DNA of 22,265 nucleotides, taken from assembly GCA_937923125.1 (NCBI GenBank), contig CALALK010000223.1, forward strand, positions 1 through 22,265. Reading direction: 5' to 3'. The notes under the pieces were generated by a model. It was not told the DNA's origin. It did no database searches and worked only from the letters and a program-made list of their open reading frames with translations. Shown here in pieces: positions 1 to 7,502 of this stretch (positions within the stretch are counted from its first letter, which is position 1; each line of letters begins with the position of its first letter). This DNA comes from an uncultured Carnobacterium sp. GTDB lineage: Bacteria > Bacillota > Bacilli > Lactobacillales > Aerococcaceae. Both the position numbers and the translations under genes were made by a program.

Positions 1-404
1 ATCGCAAGCGTTGCTGTTTCTAATTCTTTATAAGTGACGTTGCGGTCAAGGGATTGTAATACGACTTCTGGGTCTTCAGAAACAAGCGTGTATCCAGCTG
101 CTTCGACTTGATTTTTAATCGCTTCTTCCCCGATGACCATGACACGGTTCACGTTGAAATGAGACTTCAAATAATCTACTGCCGCAACACCACTTGTATA
201 CACTTCGTCTTCCGAAACTTCAGTGCCATAGTTCACACGTAAGTTTTCAGCTACTTGTGCAGGTGTTTTTGTAGCGTTATTAGTTACAAATAGGAATGGA
301 ATCTGGGCTTCTTGCAATCGCTTAATAAATGCTTCGGCCGTTGGAATACGGTCTTTTCCACGATACATTGTTCCATCTAAATCAATAAAATATGCTTTAT
401 ACAT
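1..404 (-). CDS. HAD-IIA family sugar phosphatase, NagD/YutF-like (3' part beyond window)
   Basis: This is the N-terminal 134 residues of a HAD-superfamily subclass IIA phosphatase; the C-terminus lies off the left edge. Motif I (IDLDGT) has the nucleophile and general-acid aspartates at D8 and D10. Motif II is VTNNATK around residues 40-46. Both are typical of the NagD/YutF group, whose members dephosphorylate small phosphorylated metabolites such as nucleotides or sugar phosphates; the substrate here cannot be told. The ATG at 404 directly abuts the stop codon of the upstream yutD-like gene (no gap), with an AGAGG ribosome binding site inside that gene's end. It is therefore the fourth gene of the ybaK-yunD-yutD operon. 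A nagD-like gene close to yutD is a known arrangement in Bacilli. Confidence 0.85.
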   Translation of the reverse strand, partial: MYKAYFIDLDGTMYRGKDRIPTAEAFIKRLQEAQIPFLFVTNNATKTPAQVAENLRVNYGTEVSEDEVYTSGVAAVDYLKSHFNVNRVMVIGEEAIKNQVEAAGYTLVSEDPEVVLQSLDRNVTYKELETATLA

Positions 405-1229
405 TTAGTTACCTCTTTGTTGGTTTTCTCGAATATGGAATCCTTTCTTCTGAGTGGATTTCACAGGGCTCTTCTTCACCTTACTGCTTGCTGGTTTCTC
501 CACTTCTTTCATTGAGAAATGTTGAGAAGATTTCTTTTGTTTTGGTTTGAAGTTATTGCCTTCATATTCTTTTTCTTTCATCGTTTCTTTCGGAATAAAT
601 TCTTTCAAGTTAAACGATTGATCTTTTTTCGCCTTTTGATTTGTCTCATTATTGCGTTTCTTCTGACGGTTTTGAGACTTCTCTTTTAACTTACGCTTGT
701 TATTTGAACGAACCGGACTATCTAAATCCGCAGGGCTAAATACATGCTCTCTACGTTGATTGTTTTGACGTTTACGTTGATTATTACGTTCACGTCTTGG
801 ACGTTGTTGTGTTTTTTCTTCTTCCACAACTGGTTTATGTTGCGCCTCTGGATCTCTTTCTAATACGAAATATTGGCACCCAAAATTGCAATATTCCAAT
901 AAATATTCTTGTAAATAATCGATATCGCGGTCTGGAGTCGCCAATTTATGCGAATGTTTGAAGAAACCTTTCAAACGTAATTTCTCATGGCCCCAGTCAC
1001 CTACGATATAATCATAGCGCTCAAAGATGTCATTATAGCGCTCATTTAATGCTTCAATATTAAATCCGTCGCGGTAGTCTTCGATGATTTCATAATGCAC
1101 ATCGTCAATCATCACGGTTGTCTCTCCAACCATTACCGCACGCTTCACTTCTTCTTCAGGTGTTGTCACAATCTCTTCTAAGACTTGACTTAGTTCCTGT
1201 GAAAGTGTTTCTGCTTTCTGTTCAGTCAT
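405..1229 (-). CDS. YutD-like (DUF1027) protein with long basic C-terminal tail
   Basis: The predicted protein has 274 residues. Roughly residues 40-140 match the conserved YutD/DUF1027 domain of Firmicutes (acidic and aromatic rich, with a GDWGHEKLRLKGF stretch and a YLLEYCNFGCQYFVLER end); its function is not established. From about residue 145 onward the chain is low-complexity and very rich in Lys, Arg, Asn and Gln, so probably disordered and able to bind nucleic acid or another polyanion. This tail is inference from composition only. Start choice: the ATG at 1229 has AAAGGAAG just upstream; a longer reading from 1265 has no such site and intrudes further into the preceding gene. The start overlaps the upstream stop by 8 bp (ATGACTGA), indicating translational coupling with the YunD-like gene. 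Confidence 0.82.
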   Translation of the reverse strand: MTEQKAETLSQELSQVLEEIVTTPEEEVKRAVMVGETTVMIDDVHYEIIEDYRDGFNIEALNERYNDIFERYDYIVGDWGHEKLRLKGFFKHSHKLATPDRDIDYLQEYLLEYCNFGCQYFVLERDPEAQHKPVVEEEKTQQRPRRERNNQRKRQNNQRREHVFSPADLDSPVRSNNKRKLKEKSQNRQKKRNNETNQKAKKDQSFNLKEFIPKETMKEKEYEGNNFKPKQKKSSQHFSMKEVEKPASSKVKKSPVKSTQKKGFHIRENQQRGN

Positions 1230-2580
1230 GATTCTTCCTTTCTTTGAATAATAATTCTTTTTCAATAATTGTTCTTAATAAATCTGGATAAATAATTTCG
1301 TTGTCCCCTTTTTCTTCAATCATCGGGAAAAATGGAACAAATCGCATATGGTCCGGGCAAACAAACGTAATGTATTCATCATCTGCCAACGTTCTTCCAT
1401 CCATAACGACTTCGCCACGAACGAACTGGAATCCTGTATAAAGGATCTCTCCAAACAGTTTACCACGAAAACCATATCCACGAATAGCTTTTTCTAGTAA
1501 TTCAGGCTGCTTCGCTTCAAAAATTTGCAATAGTTGTTTGAAATCAGACACTCTAAAGCGACTCTTGTTCAAATGAATCGGGTGTGGCATACATTCATGT
1601 AAATCGAACTTTGTGAGTGGTCCTTCTTTAAACGGTACTACGAAAAGTCCTGTATAAGTAAATGCCACTGGGACTCCTGTTTGTCTCGTCATCGCTTCTA
1701 AGGATAGTTTGGCTAGTTCTTTCACAGAGGTTGCCGGAATCTGTGGAAGTACCACTTCATCCTTCAAGAGTTCAATCCCTTGTTGGCGAAGTACTTCTCC
1801 TTCATCAATAGTCGAATCTCCTTTTAAATCCTCTACTGCAATCATTTTGTCAGAAAGAGGAATTAAGCGACTGCCTTCGATTTTCAAATGAAGTTCACCA
1901 ATATACGCACCATACTTAAATCCACCTGTTAACAGTGTTTGGTTGACCCATTTTCCTTCTTCAAAGAAATGATGGGTATGCGCTCCAAGAATCACCTGGA
2001 TTTCTGGATAGGTTTCGGCAATCAGATGGTCCATTTCAATTCCTAAATGAGACAGCAAAATAATCTGATGACCGCTTGCTGCAAGAGTCGGTACAAGACG
2101 CTTTAACGCATCCATCGGCTCTTCAATCAAATAGCCATTTGGGCCATAGCTTTCTGGATAAGAAGCCGTGAGTCCAATAAAAGCAATACTGCAATCATCG
2201 ACTGTTTCAAAATGAACTTCCTTTGCAAAAGGAGGCACTTCTCCAGTTGATGCCCATTTGACATTCGAAATAATAACTTCAAACTGGCGCCCTTCATATG
2301 CCGCCTCTAATTCAAGCGGTGTGTAAGCCGTCCCTTCGTTATTTCCGAGCGTTGCAAAATCGATTTGCTCTTCGTTCAACACTCTGGACGCAATCTTTCC
2401 ATCTTCTGCTTCAACCAGTGGATGAACACGGTCAATAAGGTCTCCTAAATCAATGCCAAACACCTTCTGCCCCTCCGCCTCAAGAGTGGCTCTACGCTCT
2501 TTCATAAAGCGCGTTTGTGTTTTTATGGAGTGGAAATTCGAGTGCATATCATTGATGTGAAGAATCGTTACTTCACTCAT
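1222..2580 (-). CDS. YunD-like metallophosphatase / 5'-nucleotidase family protein
   Basis: This 452-residue cytoplasmic protein belongs to the UshA/5'-nucleotidase metallophosphatase family. Visible metal-site motifs are HINDMHSNF (D11, H13), GDLID (D47), LGNNEG (N80), LLSHLG (H178) and GAHTHH (H201, H203), followed by a C-terminal 5'-nucleotidase-type substrate domain (about 270-440). There is no signal peptide or lipobox, unlike the exported UshA enzymes, so it resembles B. subtilis YunD. The family hydrolyses phosphomonoesters of nucleotides or related compounds; the exact substrate is unknown. The usual GNHE block reads GNNE, with Asn where the catalytic His normally sits. Its ATG overlaps the ybaK stop by four bases (ATGA) and its own stop overlaps the yutD start, so it is translationally coupled on both sides. 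Confidence 0.83.
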   Translation of the reverse strand: MSEVTILHINDMHSNFHSIKTQTRFMKERRATLEAEGQKVFGIDLGDLIDRVHPLVEAEDGKIASRVLNEEQIDFATLGNNEGTAYTPLELEAAYEGRQFEVIISNVKWASTGEVPPFAKEVHFETVDDCSIAFIGLTASYPESYGPNGYLIEEPMDALKRLVPTLAASGHQIILLSHLGIEMDHLIAETYPEIQVILGAHTHHFFEEGKWVNQTLLTGGFKYGAYIGELHLKIEGSRLIPLSDKMIAVEDLKGDSTIDEGEVLRQQGIELLKDEVVLPQIPATSVKELAKLSLEAMTRQTGVPVAFTYTGLFVVPFKEGPLTKFDLHECMPHPIHLNKSRFRVSDFKQLLQIFEAKQPELLEKAIRGYGFRGKLFGEILYTGFQFVRGEVVMDGRTLADDEYITFVCPDHMRFVPFFPMIEEKGDNEIIYPDLLRTIIEKELLFKERKNHD

Positions 2581-3077
2581 GCTTCCACCTCATCTGGATG
2601 ATTTTCGAATATCGTTGCTTGCGTTAACTGTTGTAAATCTTGTGGTGCAATTTCTAATTGGAGTCCACGTTTCCCAGCAGAGATACGAATTGTTTTTTTG
2701 TTCATTGCATGGTGTTCGATATAGGTTGGAAATTTCTTCTTCATCCCGATTGGTGAACATCCTCCACGCACATATCCTGTTAATGGTTCCAGTTTATCTA
2801 GTGATAATAATTCTACGCGTTTATTTCCTGAAACTTTCGCAATCGTCTTTAAGTCCAATTCCAGATGAGCCGCAATACAAGCGACTAAATGTCCAGTCTT
2901 ATCGCCTGTTAATACGATCGTTTTATAGACTTCCTCAACTGGAATCCCCATCCCCTGCGCTGCATGTACAGCATCTAGATGAGCCGTATCGACATCATAT
3001 TCATGAATGGCATATGGAACTTTTGCTTGTTCGACCATCCGAACTGCATTTGTTTTGATTACTTTTTTCTTTTTCAC
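2577..3077 (-). CDS. ybaK: Cys-tRNA(Pro)/Cys-tRNA(Cys) deacylase YbaK/EbsC
   Basis: This 166-residue protein is a single-domain trans-editing factor of the YbaK/EbsC type, which removes mischarged cysteine from tRNA(Pro). Family landmarks are VYKTIVL around residues 50-56, containing the Lys (K52) that aligns with the functional Lys of YbaK, KVSGNKRVEL (81-90) and the GYVRGGCSPIG loop (101-111). Length is normal for the family. The ATG at 3077 is preceded by AAAAAGGAGTGA. It is the first gene of a four-gene minus-strand operon (ybaK, yunD-like, yutD-like, nagD-like) lying just beyond the rho terminator, so it needs its own promoter. The first eight residues are a Lys-rich start; otherwise nothing is unusual. 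Confidence 0.9.
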   Translation of the reverse strand: MKKKKVIKTNAVRMVEQAKVPYAIHEYDVDTAHLDAVHAAQGMGIPVEEVYKTIVLTGDKTGHLVACIAAHLELDLKTIAKVSGNKRVELLSLDKLEPLTGYVRGGCSPIGMKKKFPTYIEHHAMNKKTIRISAGKRGLQLEIAPQDLQQLTQATIFENHPDEVEA

Positions 3078-3097
3078 GTAAAATCACTCCTTTTTCC

Positions 3098-3127
3098 ATT
3101 TTACCACAAGGAGCATCCTATTTGAAA
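3098..3127 (-). promoter_or_regulatory. Possible ybaK-operon promoter
   Basis: On the minus strand a TAAAAT -10 box (3098-3103) is preceded by TGG, giving an extended -10. A poor -35 match, TTTCAA, lies 18 bp upstream (3122-3127). A promoter is needed here because the rho terminator ends transcription upstream. The implied leader would be only about 14 nt and would start close to the ribosome binding site, which lowers confidence. Confidence 0.38.
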
Positions 3128-3157
3128 TCTCCTTTCATCTTCTTTCCACCCTTTTTC

Positions 3158-3193
3158 AAAAAATAAAATCCCTAAGAAAACTCTTAGGGATTT
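3158..3193 (-). terminator. Rho-independent terminator after murA2-rho
   Basis: A perfect 12-bp inverted repeat, AAATCCCTAAGA / TCTTAGGGATTT, occupies 3166-3177 and 3182-3193 with a 4-nt loop. On the minus strand it is followed by a T-rich run (complement of 3158-3168) and begins five bases after the rho stop codon. It closes the murA2-rho transcript. Confidence 0.92.
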
Positions 3194-3198
3194 AGGGT

Positions 3199-4467
3199 TT
3201 AATCTAATAAGCTGAGACGACGAATGAAATCGGCATTCGACTTCGTTTCTTTTAATTGCTTCACGAGTTGCTCACTCGTTTCAAGACCGTCTCCTTTAAT
3301 GTCATGACGCACTTTCCAAATGGCTTCCAGCGTTTCTTGTGAAAGTAACATGTCTTCTTTACGAGTGCCTGAACGTTTCACATCAATTGCAGGAAAGACT
3401 CGTCTTTCCGCAAGTTCTCTTGAAAGATGGATTTCTGAATTACCCGTTCCTTTGAACTCTTCGTAAATGACATCATCCATACGGCTACCTGTTTCCACTA
3501 ACGCCGTAGCGAGAATTGTTAAGCTTCCGCCCTCTTCGATATTTCGAGCCGAACCAAAGAATTTCTTCGGACGGTATAAAGCAGCTGGATCAATCCCACC
3601 GCTCAATGTTCTTCCTGAAGGTGGAATCGTTAAGTTATATGCACGGGCAAGACGCGTGAGACTATCCATCAAGATGATGACGTCACGTCCATCTTCCACT
3701 AGACGAAGCGCACGTTCCAATACTAGTTCACTAATCTTAATATGGTTTTCTGGAAGCTGGTCAAATGTTGAATACACCACTTCCGCATCCACAGTTCTCT
3801 CGATGTCCGTTACCTCTTCTGGTCGTTCATCAATGAGTAAAATAATCAATTCGGCTTCTGAATAATTCGTTGTAATTCCATTAGCGATTTCTTTTAGCAA
3901 GCTTGTCTTTCCTGCTTTTGGCGGAGCTACAATAAGTCCACGTTGCCCAAAACCAATCGGACAAATTAAATCCAACATGCGAGAAGCAATACGACCACGT
4001 GTGGTTTCAAGTACCATTTGTTTTTCAGGATACAGTGGTGTGAGTCCTGGGAAATGGTCACGTTCTTTGGCTTCTTCTGGATCCTTTCCGTTCACGAATC
4101 CAACTTGCATCAACCCGTTAAACTTCTCACCTGGACGTGGGGGACGCGCTGTTCCGCTCACAAGATCTCCATTTCGAAGGTCGAAACGTCTAATTTGCGA
4201 AGCAGAAATATAAATATCCTCTTGACTACTTGAATAGTTAATCGGTCTAAGGAATCCAAAGCCCTCAGCGCGATTAATATCTAAGACTCCTTCCACCTGG
4301 AAAAATCCGGTTGCTTCTTCTTGAGCACGAAGAATCGCAAGCGCTAATTCCTTTTTATTCATTTGTCCGTAATAAGGAATTTTATAATGTTTGGCAAAGC
4401 CGTACATCTCTTTTAACGTTTTTTCTTGTAAGCTTTGAAGCGTTACAGTTTCCACTTGTTCTGGCAT
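3199..4467 (-). CDS. rho: Transcription termination factor Rho
   Basis: This 422-residue protein is the hexameric RNA helicase/translocase that ends transcription at C-rich unstructured RNA. Visible parts are the N-terminal helical Rho-N domain (about 5-50), the cold-shock-like primary RNA-binding domain (about 55-125, with EGFGFLR), Walker A (APPKAGKTS, 181-189), Walker B (DVIILMD, 262-268), the Q-loop region (SGGIDPAAL, 289-297) and the R-loop region (GTGNSEIHLSR, about 340-350). Length is typical for Firmicutes. It starts 11 nt after the murA2 stop with a GAAGGG ribosome binding site lying across that stop. The murZ-rho pair also occurs in B. subtilis; the rpmE gene that follows rho there is absent here. 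Confidence 0.98.
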   Translation of the reverse strand: MPEQVETVTLQSLQEKTLKEMYGFAKHYKIPYYGQMNKKELALAILRAQEEATGFFQVEGVLDINRAEGFGFLRPINYSSSQEDIYISASQIRRFDLRNGDLVSGTARPPRPGEKFNGLMQVGFVNGKDPEEAKERDHFPGLTPLYPEKQMVLETTRGRIASRMLDLICPIGFGQRGLIVAPPKAGKTSLLKEIANGITTNYSEAELIILLIDERPEEVTDIERTVDAEVVYSTFDQLPENHIKISELVLERALRLVEDGRDVIILMDSLTRLARAYNLTIPPSGRTLSGGIDPAALYRPKKFFGSARNIEEGGSLTILATALVETGSRMDDVIYEEFKGTGNSEIHLSRELAERRVFPAIDVKRSGTRKEDMLLSQETLEAIWKVRHDIKGDGLETSEQLVKQLKETKSNADFIRRLSLLD

Positions 4468-4478
4468 AGTGTCCCTTC

Positions 4479-5738
4479 TTACTCTTCAATCATCGTAATA
4501 TCGGCACCTAATGCTTGTAGTTTATCAACGATGTTTGAATAACCACGTAAAATATGTCCGATATTTGAAATCTTCGTTGTTCCTTCAGCCATTAATCCTG
4601 CAACAACTAATCCCGCTCCTGCACGTAGATCGCTAGCTGCAACTTCAGCGCCCACTAATGGTGCTGGCCCTTCAAAAGTAATGATATCTTCAATTACTTT
4701 TCCACGAGCGCCCATACGATTTAATTCTGGTACGTGACCGACACGTTTTGGATAAATAGTATCCACAATCATCGCTGTTCCTGTCGCTTTACTAAAGAGC
4801 GGCGTAATCGTTTGTTGAAGGTCTGTTGCAAAACCTGGGTAAGGCATTGTCTTAATGTTCACGGCTTTTAATTCATTCGAAGGATAAACGTAAATATCAT
4901 CTTCACCGACTTCCATCTTAACGCCCATTTCGTTCATTTTCGCAATGAGACTTTCTAAGTGTTCGAAAATCACGTTTTTCACACGAATACCTTCTCCGAC
5001 TGCAGCAGCAACTGATAAATACGTTCCAGCCTCAATACGGTCTGGAATAATCGTATGCGTACATCCATGTAAACTGTCTACACCTTCCACACGAATGATG
5101 CTTGTTCCGGCACCTTTAATATTGGCACCCATTTTATTTAATAAGTTCACCACATCAATAATTTCTGGCTCACGTGCAGCATTTTCGATAATCGTTTTTC
5201 CTTTTGCACGAACCGACGCAAGTAACACATTGATCGTAGCACCAACAGATACCACGTCCATATAAATTTTCGTACCCACTAAGCCTTCTTCGCCAGTTGA
5301 TAAGTAGATAGCACCATCGTGATCTGTAACAGTTGCTCCGAGTGCTCTAAATCCTTTTAAGTGCTGGTCAATTGGACGAGGTCCTAAGAAACAGCCTCCT
5401 GGAAGACCAACAACCCCTTCCCCAAACTTTGCAAGAGTTGCTCCCATAAAGTAATACGAAGCACGCATACTTTGAATCTTTCCTTTTGGCATCGGAATAG
5501 ATTTCATTTCTGTTGGATCGATGGTTAACGTTCCATCCACAAATTCTGTTTTTACGTTAAAATCATTTAAAATTTCAATTAGGGCAGCTACGTCCTGAAT
5601 TTCAGGAACTCCCTCTAACACTACTGGTTCATTAGCGATAATAGCAGCCGGAATTAAAGCTACTGTACTGTTTTTAGCTCCACTAATGGTTACTTCGCCT
5701 TTTAGTGGTTTACCGCCGTTAATGACTAATTTTTTCAT
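4479..5738 (-). CDS. murA2: UDP-N-acetylglucosamine 1-carboxyvinyltransferase (MurA2/MurZ type)
   Basis: This 419-residue enzyme transfers enolpyruvate from phosphoenolpyruvate to UDP-GlcNAc, the first committed step of peptidoglycan synthesis in the cytoplasm and the fosfomycin target. Seen in sequence: the ISGAKNS motif with K22 and N23, R92 in SMRASYY, and the loop [11 protein letters not shown] carrying the catalytic, fosfomycin-reactive Cys at residue 116. Low-GC Gram-positives usually have two MurA paralogues; the position directly before rho matches the MurZ (MurAB) copy of B. subtilis. Start choice: ATG at 5738 has AAAGGAA seven bases upstream and gives the standard MKKLVINGG start; a 10-residue extension is possible but has no homology support. 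Confidence 0.97.
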   Translation of the reverse strand: MKKLVINGGKPLKGEVTISGAKNSTVALIPAAIIANEPVVLEGVPEIQDVAALIEILNDFNVKTEFVDGTLTIDPTEMKSIPMPKGKIQSMRASYYFMGATLAKFGEGVVGLPGGCFLGPRPIDQHLKGFRALGATVTDHDGAIYLSTGEEGLVGTKIYMDVVSVGATINVLLASVRAKGKTIIENAAREPEIIDVVNLLNKMGANIKGAGTSIIRVEGVDSLHGCTHTIIPDRIEAGTYLSVAAAVGEGIRVKNVIFEHLESLIAKMNEMGVKMEVGEDDIYVYPSNELKAVNIKTMPYPGFATDLQQTITPLFSKATGTAMIVDTIYPKRVGHVPELNRMGARGKVIEDIITFEGPAPLVGAEVAASDLRAGAGLVVAGLMAEGTTKISNIGHILRGYSNIVDKLQALGADITMIEE

Positions 5739-5770
5739 ACTCAAATTCCTTTCACTAAATGTTCTCAATT

Positions 5771-5779
5771 ATTATACCA
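5771..5779 (-). promoter_or_regulatory. murA2-rho promoter (extended -10)
   Basis: On the minus strand TATAAT (5771-5776) preceded by TGG (5777-5779) forms a consensus extended -10 box, 32 bases before the murA2 start. No good TTGACA-like -35 is visible at 16-18 bp, as is common for extended -10 promoters. Confidence 0.6.
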
Positions 5780-5820
5780 TGTTCACACTAGAATCCGCTA
5801 TCTTTTAATCGTTTGTATCT

Positions 5821-5854
5821 ATTGTTAACCTCGAGAACATTTACAGTTGACAAT
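5821..5854. promoter_or_regulatory. BirA operator (biotin box) controlling birA-bioY
   Basis: The left half-site ATTGTTAACC (5821-5830) and right half-site AGTTGACAAT (5845-5854) are separated by exactly 14 bp. The right half matches the reverse complement of the left at 8 of 10 positions. This fits the known bacterial BirA signal (TTGTwAACC, about 14-16 bp gap, GGTTwACAA). The right half contains the birA -35 hexamer, so binding would block RNA polymerase. The adjacent genes are a BirA with an N-terminal DNA-binding domain and BioY, exactly the expected targets. Confidence 0.8.
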
Positions 5855-5874
5855 CGTTCCGAATCTGTTACACT
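5847..5874 (+). promoter_or_regulatory. birA-bioY promoter
   Basis: A perfect -35 TTGACA (5847-5852) is followed after 16 bp by TACACT (5869-5874), which has an upstream TGT giving an extended -10. It lies 33 bases before the birA ATG and its -35 sits inside the right half of the BirA operator. Confidence 0.7.
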
Positions 5875-5907
5875 TAAAAACATGAATACTGATGAAAGGA
5901 GGATATT

Positions 5908-6900
5908 ATGAGCACTAAACAGGACGTTTTACGTCTATTATATAGTACCGTGGACAAACCTCTTTCAGGACAAGATATCGCAGAACAACTGAATCTTTCT
6001 CGTACTGCTGTGTGGAAAGCCATCCAGCAATTAAAAAAAGATGGTTATGAGATTACCTCAAGCACAAAAGTTGGGTATCAATTATCCAGACAGACGGATT
6101 TGTTAACTGTTGAAGGCATTCGCACTCATTTGGGAGAGGAGCTTCAAGACTGGGATATTCAAGTTTTTGAGACAACTACTTCAACCAATGATTTGGCTAA
6201 AACATACGGCGCATCAGGCTCGAGAATCCCTACCTTCTTTATTTCCGAAGAGCAAACAGCGGGTCGTGGTCGCCTAGGAAGAACTTTCCTGTCCCCTCCA
6301 AAATCTGGCTTGTATATGAGTATCTGTATTTTTCCAGACGGTGACTTGGACAGTATTTCGCTGATTACTTGTGCTACGGCAGTCGCTGCAACCCGTGCTG
6401 TGGAATCCTTTATTAAAGAAACAGTAGGTATTAAATGGGTGAACGACCTCTACTACCATGATAAAAAAATCGCTGGTATTTTAACAGAGGCCGTAACGAA
6501 TATCGAAGCTCAAAAAGTCGATGCACTGATTGTCGGAATGGGAATTAACTTACATATCGATGACGCTATTATTCCAGAGGATTTAAAACCGATTATCGGT
6601 TCCCTCTTTTCTCCGCAAGAAATTCCAGATAGTTTCAGTCGCAACGAATTCGTCGCGCGGTACTTAAAGGAATGGAATACATGCTACGAAGAAATCAACG
6701 CCGGTAAGCGAGACTTCATGGAAGAATATAAAACTCACTCGATTATCGTCGGCAAGAAAATCAATGTGATTAGCGGCATGAAAACCTATCCCGCTATTGC
6801 CAAGAGCGTAGACAACAACGGTCATCTCATCGTTCAAACAGACGATGGAACCATTCATTCATTATCATATGGCGAAGTAAGTATTCGCCCAGAAAACTAA
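5908..6900 (+). CDS. birA: Bifunctional biotin-[acetyl-CoA carboxylase] ligase / biotin repressor BirA
   Basis: This 330-residue protein attaches biotin to the carrier domain of biotin-dependent carboxylases via biotinyl-AMP, and as the loaded dimer represses biotin genes. An N-terminal winged HTH (about 1-62, with LSGQDIAEQLNLSRTAVWK) marks the class II, DNA-binding form. The catalytic domain shows the adenylate-binding loop GRGRLGR (119-125), SGLYMSI and KWVNDL (176-181) followed by KIAGILTEA. An SH3-like C-terminal domain covers about 280-330. The ATG at 5908 has a strong AAAGGAGG site. bioY follows 19 nt downstream, so the two are probably co-transcribed, and a BirA operator overlaps the promoter. 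Confidence 0.96.
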   Translation: MSTKQDVLRLLYSTVDKPLSGQDIAEQLNLSRTAVWKAIQQLKKDGYEITSSTKVGYQLSRQTDLLTVEGIRTHLGEELQDWDIQVFETTTSTNDLAKTYGASGSRIPTFFISEEQTAGRGRLGRTFLSPPKSGLYMSICIFPDGDLDSISLITCATAVAATRAVESFIKETVGIKWVNDLYYHDKKIAGILTEAVTNIEAQKVDALIVGMGINLHIDDAIIPEDLKPIIGSLFSPQEIPDSFSRNEFVARYLKEWNTCYEEINAGKRDFMEEYKTHSIIVGKKINVISGMKTYPAIAKSVDNNGHLIVQTDDGTIHSLSYGEVSIRPEN

Positions 6901-6919
6901 AAGATTAGGAGTTATACAC

Positions 6920-7447
6920 ATGAAAAAATTAAACATTAAAACACTTGTTCTTGCAGCACTTTTAGGAGCACTCTGCTATGTATCTAGTTACTTAAAAATT
7001 CCGATTGGTCCAGTACCATTCTCAGCACAAACAGCTACAGTGATTTTGGCATCATTACTCTTGCCACCAGTTGGCGCTTTTGCTGCTCAATTTGTTCACT
7101 TCCTCTTACTCTTCCTATTAGGCGGCGGTACAGCACTCTTTGTGTCACCATCATTTGGATTTGTCATTGGATTTATGGTAGCAGCTCCTGTAATTTCATT
7201 TATCGGAAACCGTATCAACAACATCTTTGGTTGGGTAATTGCTGCCCTTGTCGGTGAAGTCATCTTCTACCTCATCGGAATTCCATATATGACTTTCGTA
7301 CTCTTAAGCATTAAGATGCAAGAACTTAGCCTTCAACAAATTTTAGGATTCGGTTTGTACCCATTCATTCTTCCTGACTTAGGAAAATTAGTTGTTGCCG
7401 TATTCCTTGCAGATCGTATCAAAGCCATTACTAAAAAACAGTTTTAA
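6920..7447 (+). CDS. bioY: Biotin transporter BioY (ECF substrate-binding S component)
   Basis: This 175-residue, very hydrophobic protein has about six membrane segments. Family landmarks are IPIGPVPFSAQT near the first extracellular loop (about residues 27-38), LLPPVGAF, and the glycine-rich stretch GGGTALFVSPSFGFVIGF (about 68-85) that lines the biotin site in BioY proteins. It is the S component of an energy-coupling factor transporter and would use shared EcfA/EcfA'/EcfT modules encoded elsewhere. A TTAGGAG site precedes the ATG. Linkage to birA and the BirA operator supports biotin as substrate. No biotin synthesis genes are in the window, so salvage may be the main source; that is inference. 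Confidence 0.95.
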   Translation: MKKLNIKTLVLAALLGALCYVSSYLKIPIGPVPFSAQTATVILASLLLPPVGAFAAQFVHFLLLFLLGGGTALFVSPSFGFVIGFMVAAPVISFIGNRINNIFGWVIAALVGEVIFYLIGIPYMTFVLLSIKMQELSLQQILGFGLYPFILPDLGKLVVAVFLADRIKAITKKQF

Positions 7448-7455
7448 AAAGCATA

Positions 7456-7490
7456 AAAAATAAGCTAGGCATAATGCCTAGCTTATTTTT
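7456..7490. terminator. Bidirectional terminator between bioY and EIID
   Basis: A perfect 15-bp inverted repeat (7456-7470 and 7476-7490; core TAAGCTAGGC / GCCTAGCTTA) with a 5-nt ATAAT loop is flanked by A-runs on the left and T-runs on the right. It can end transcription both from bioY (plus) and from the PTS EIID gene (minus), whose stop is 13 bases away. Confidence 0.93.
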
Positions 7491-7502
7491 ATTGTTCAAA
7501 GA

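Noticed and set aside
2579..3058. Plus-strand open frame of 159 codons opposite ybaK
   Set aside because: It lies wholly antisense to a clear ybaK gene, has no ribosome binding site and no recognisable protein features. The same applies to the other plus-strand frames across 1700-5300, 7900-8500 and 9400-19300.
3078..3165. Expected rpmE (ribosomal protein L31) gene or leader after rho, as in B. subtilis
   Set aside because: No L31-like reading frame or leader structure is present; the interval holds only the terminator and the ybaK promoter region.
5739..5768. Ten-residue N-terminal extension of MurA2
   Set aside because: The internal ATG at 5738 has a good ribosome binding site and gives the standard family N-terminus with K22 and C116 numbering.
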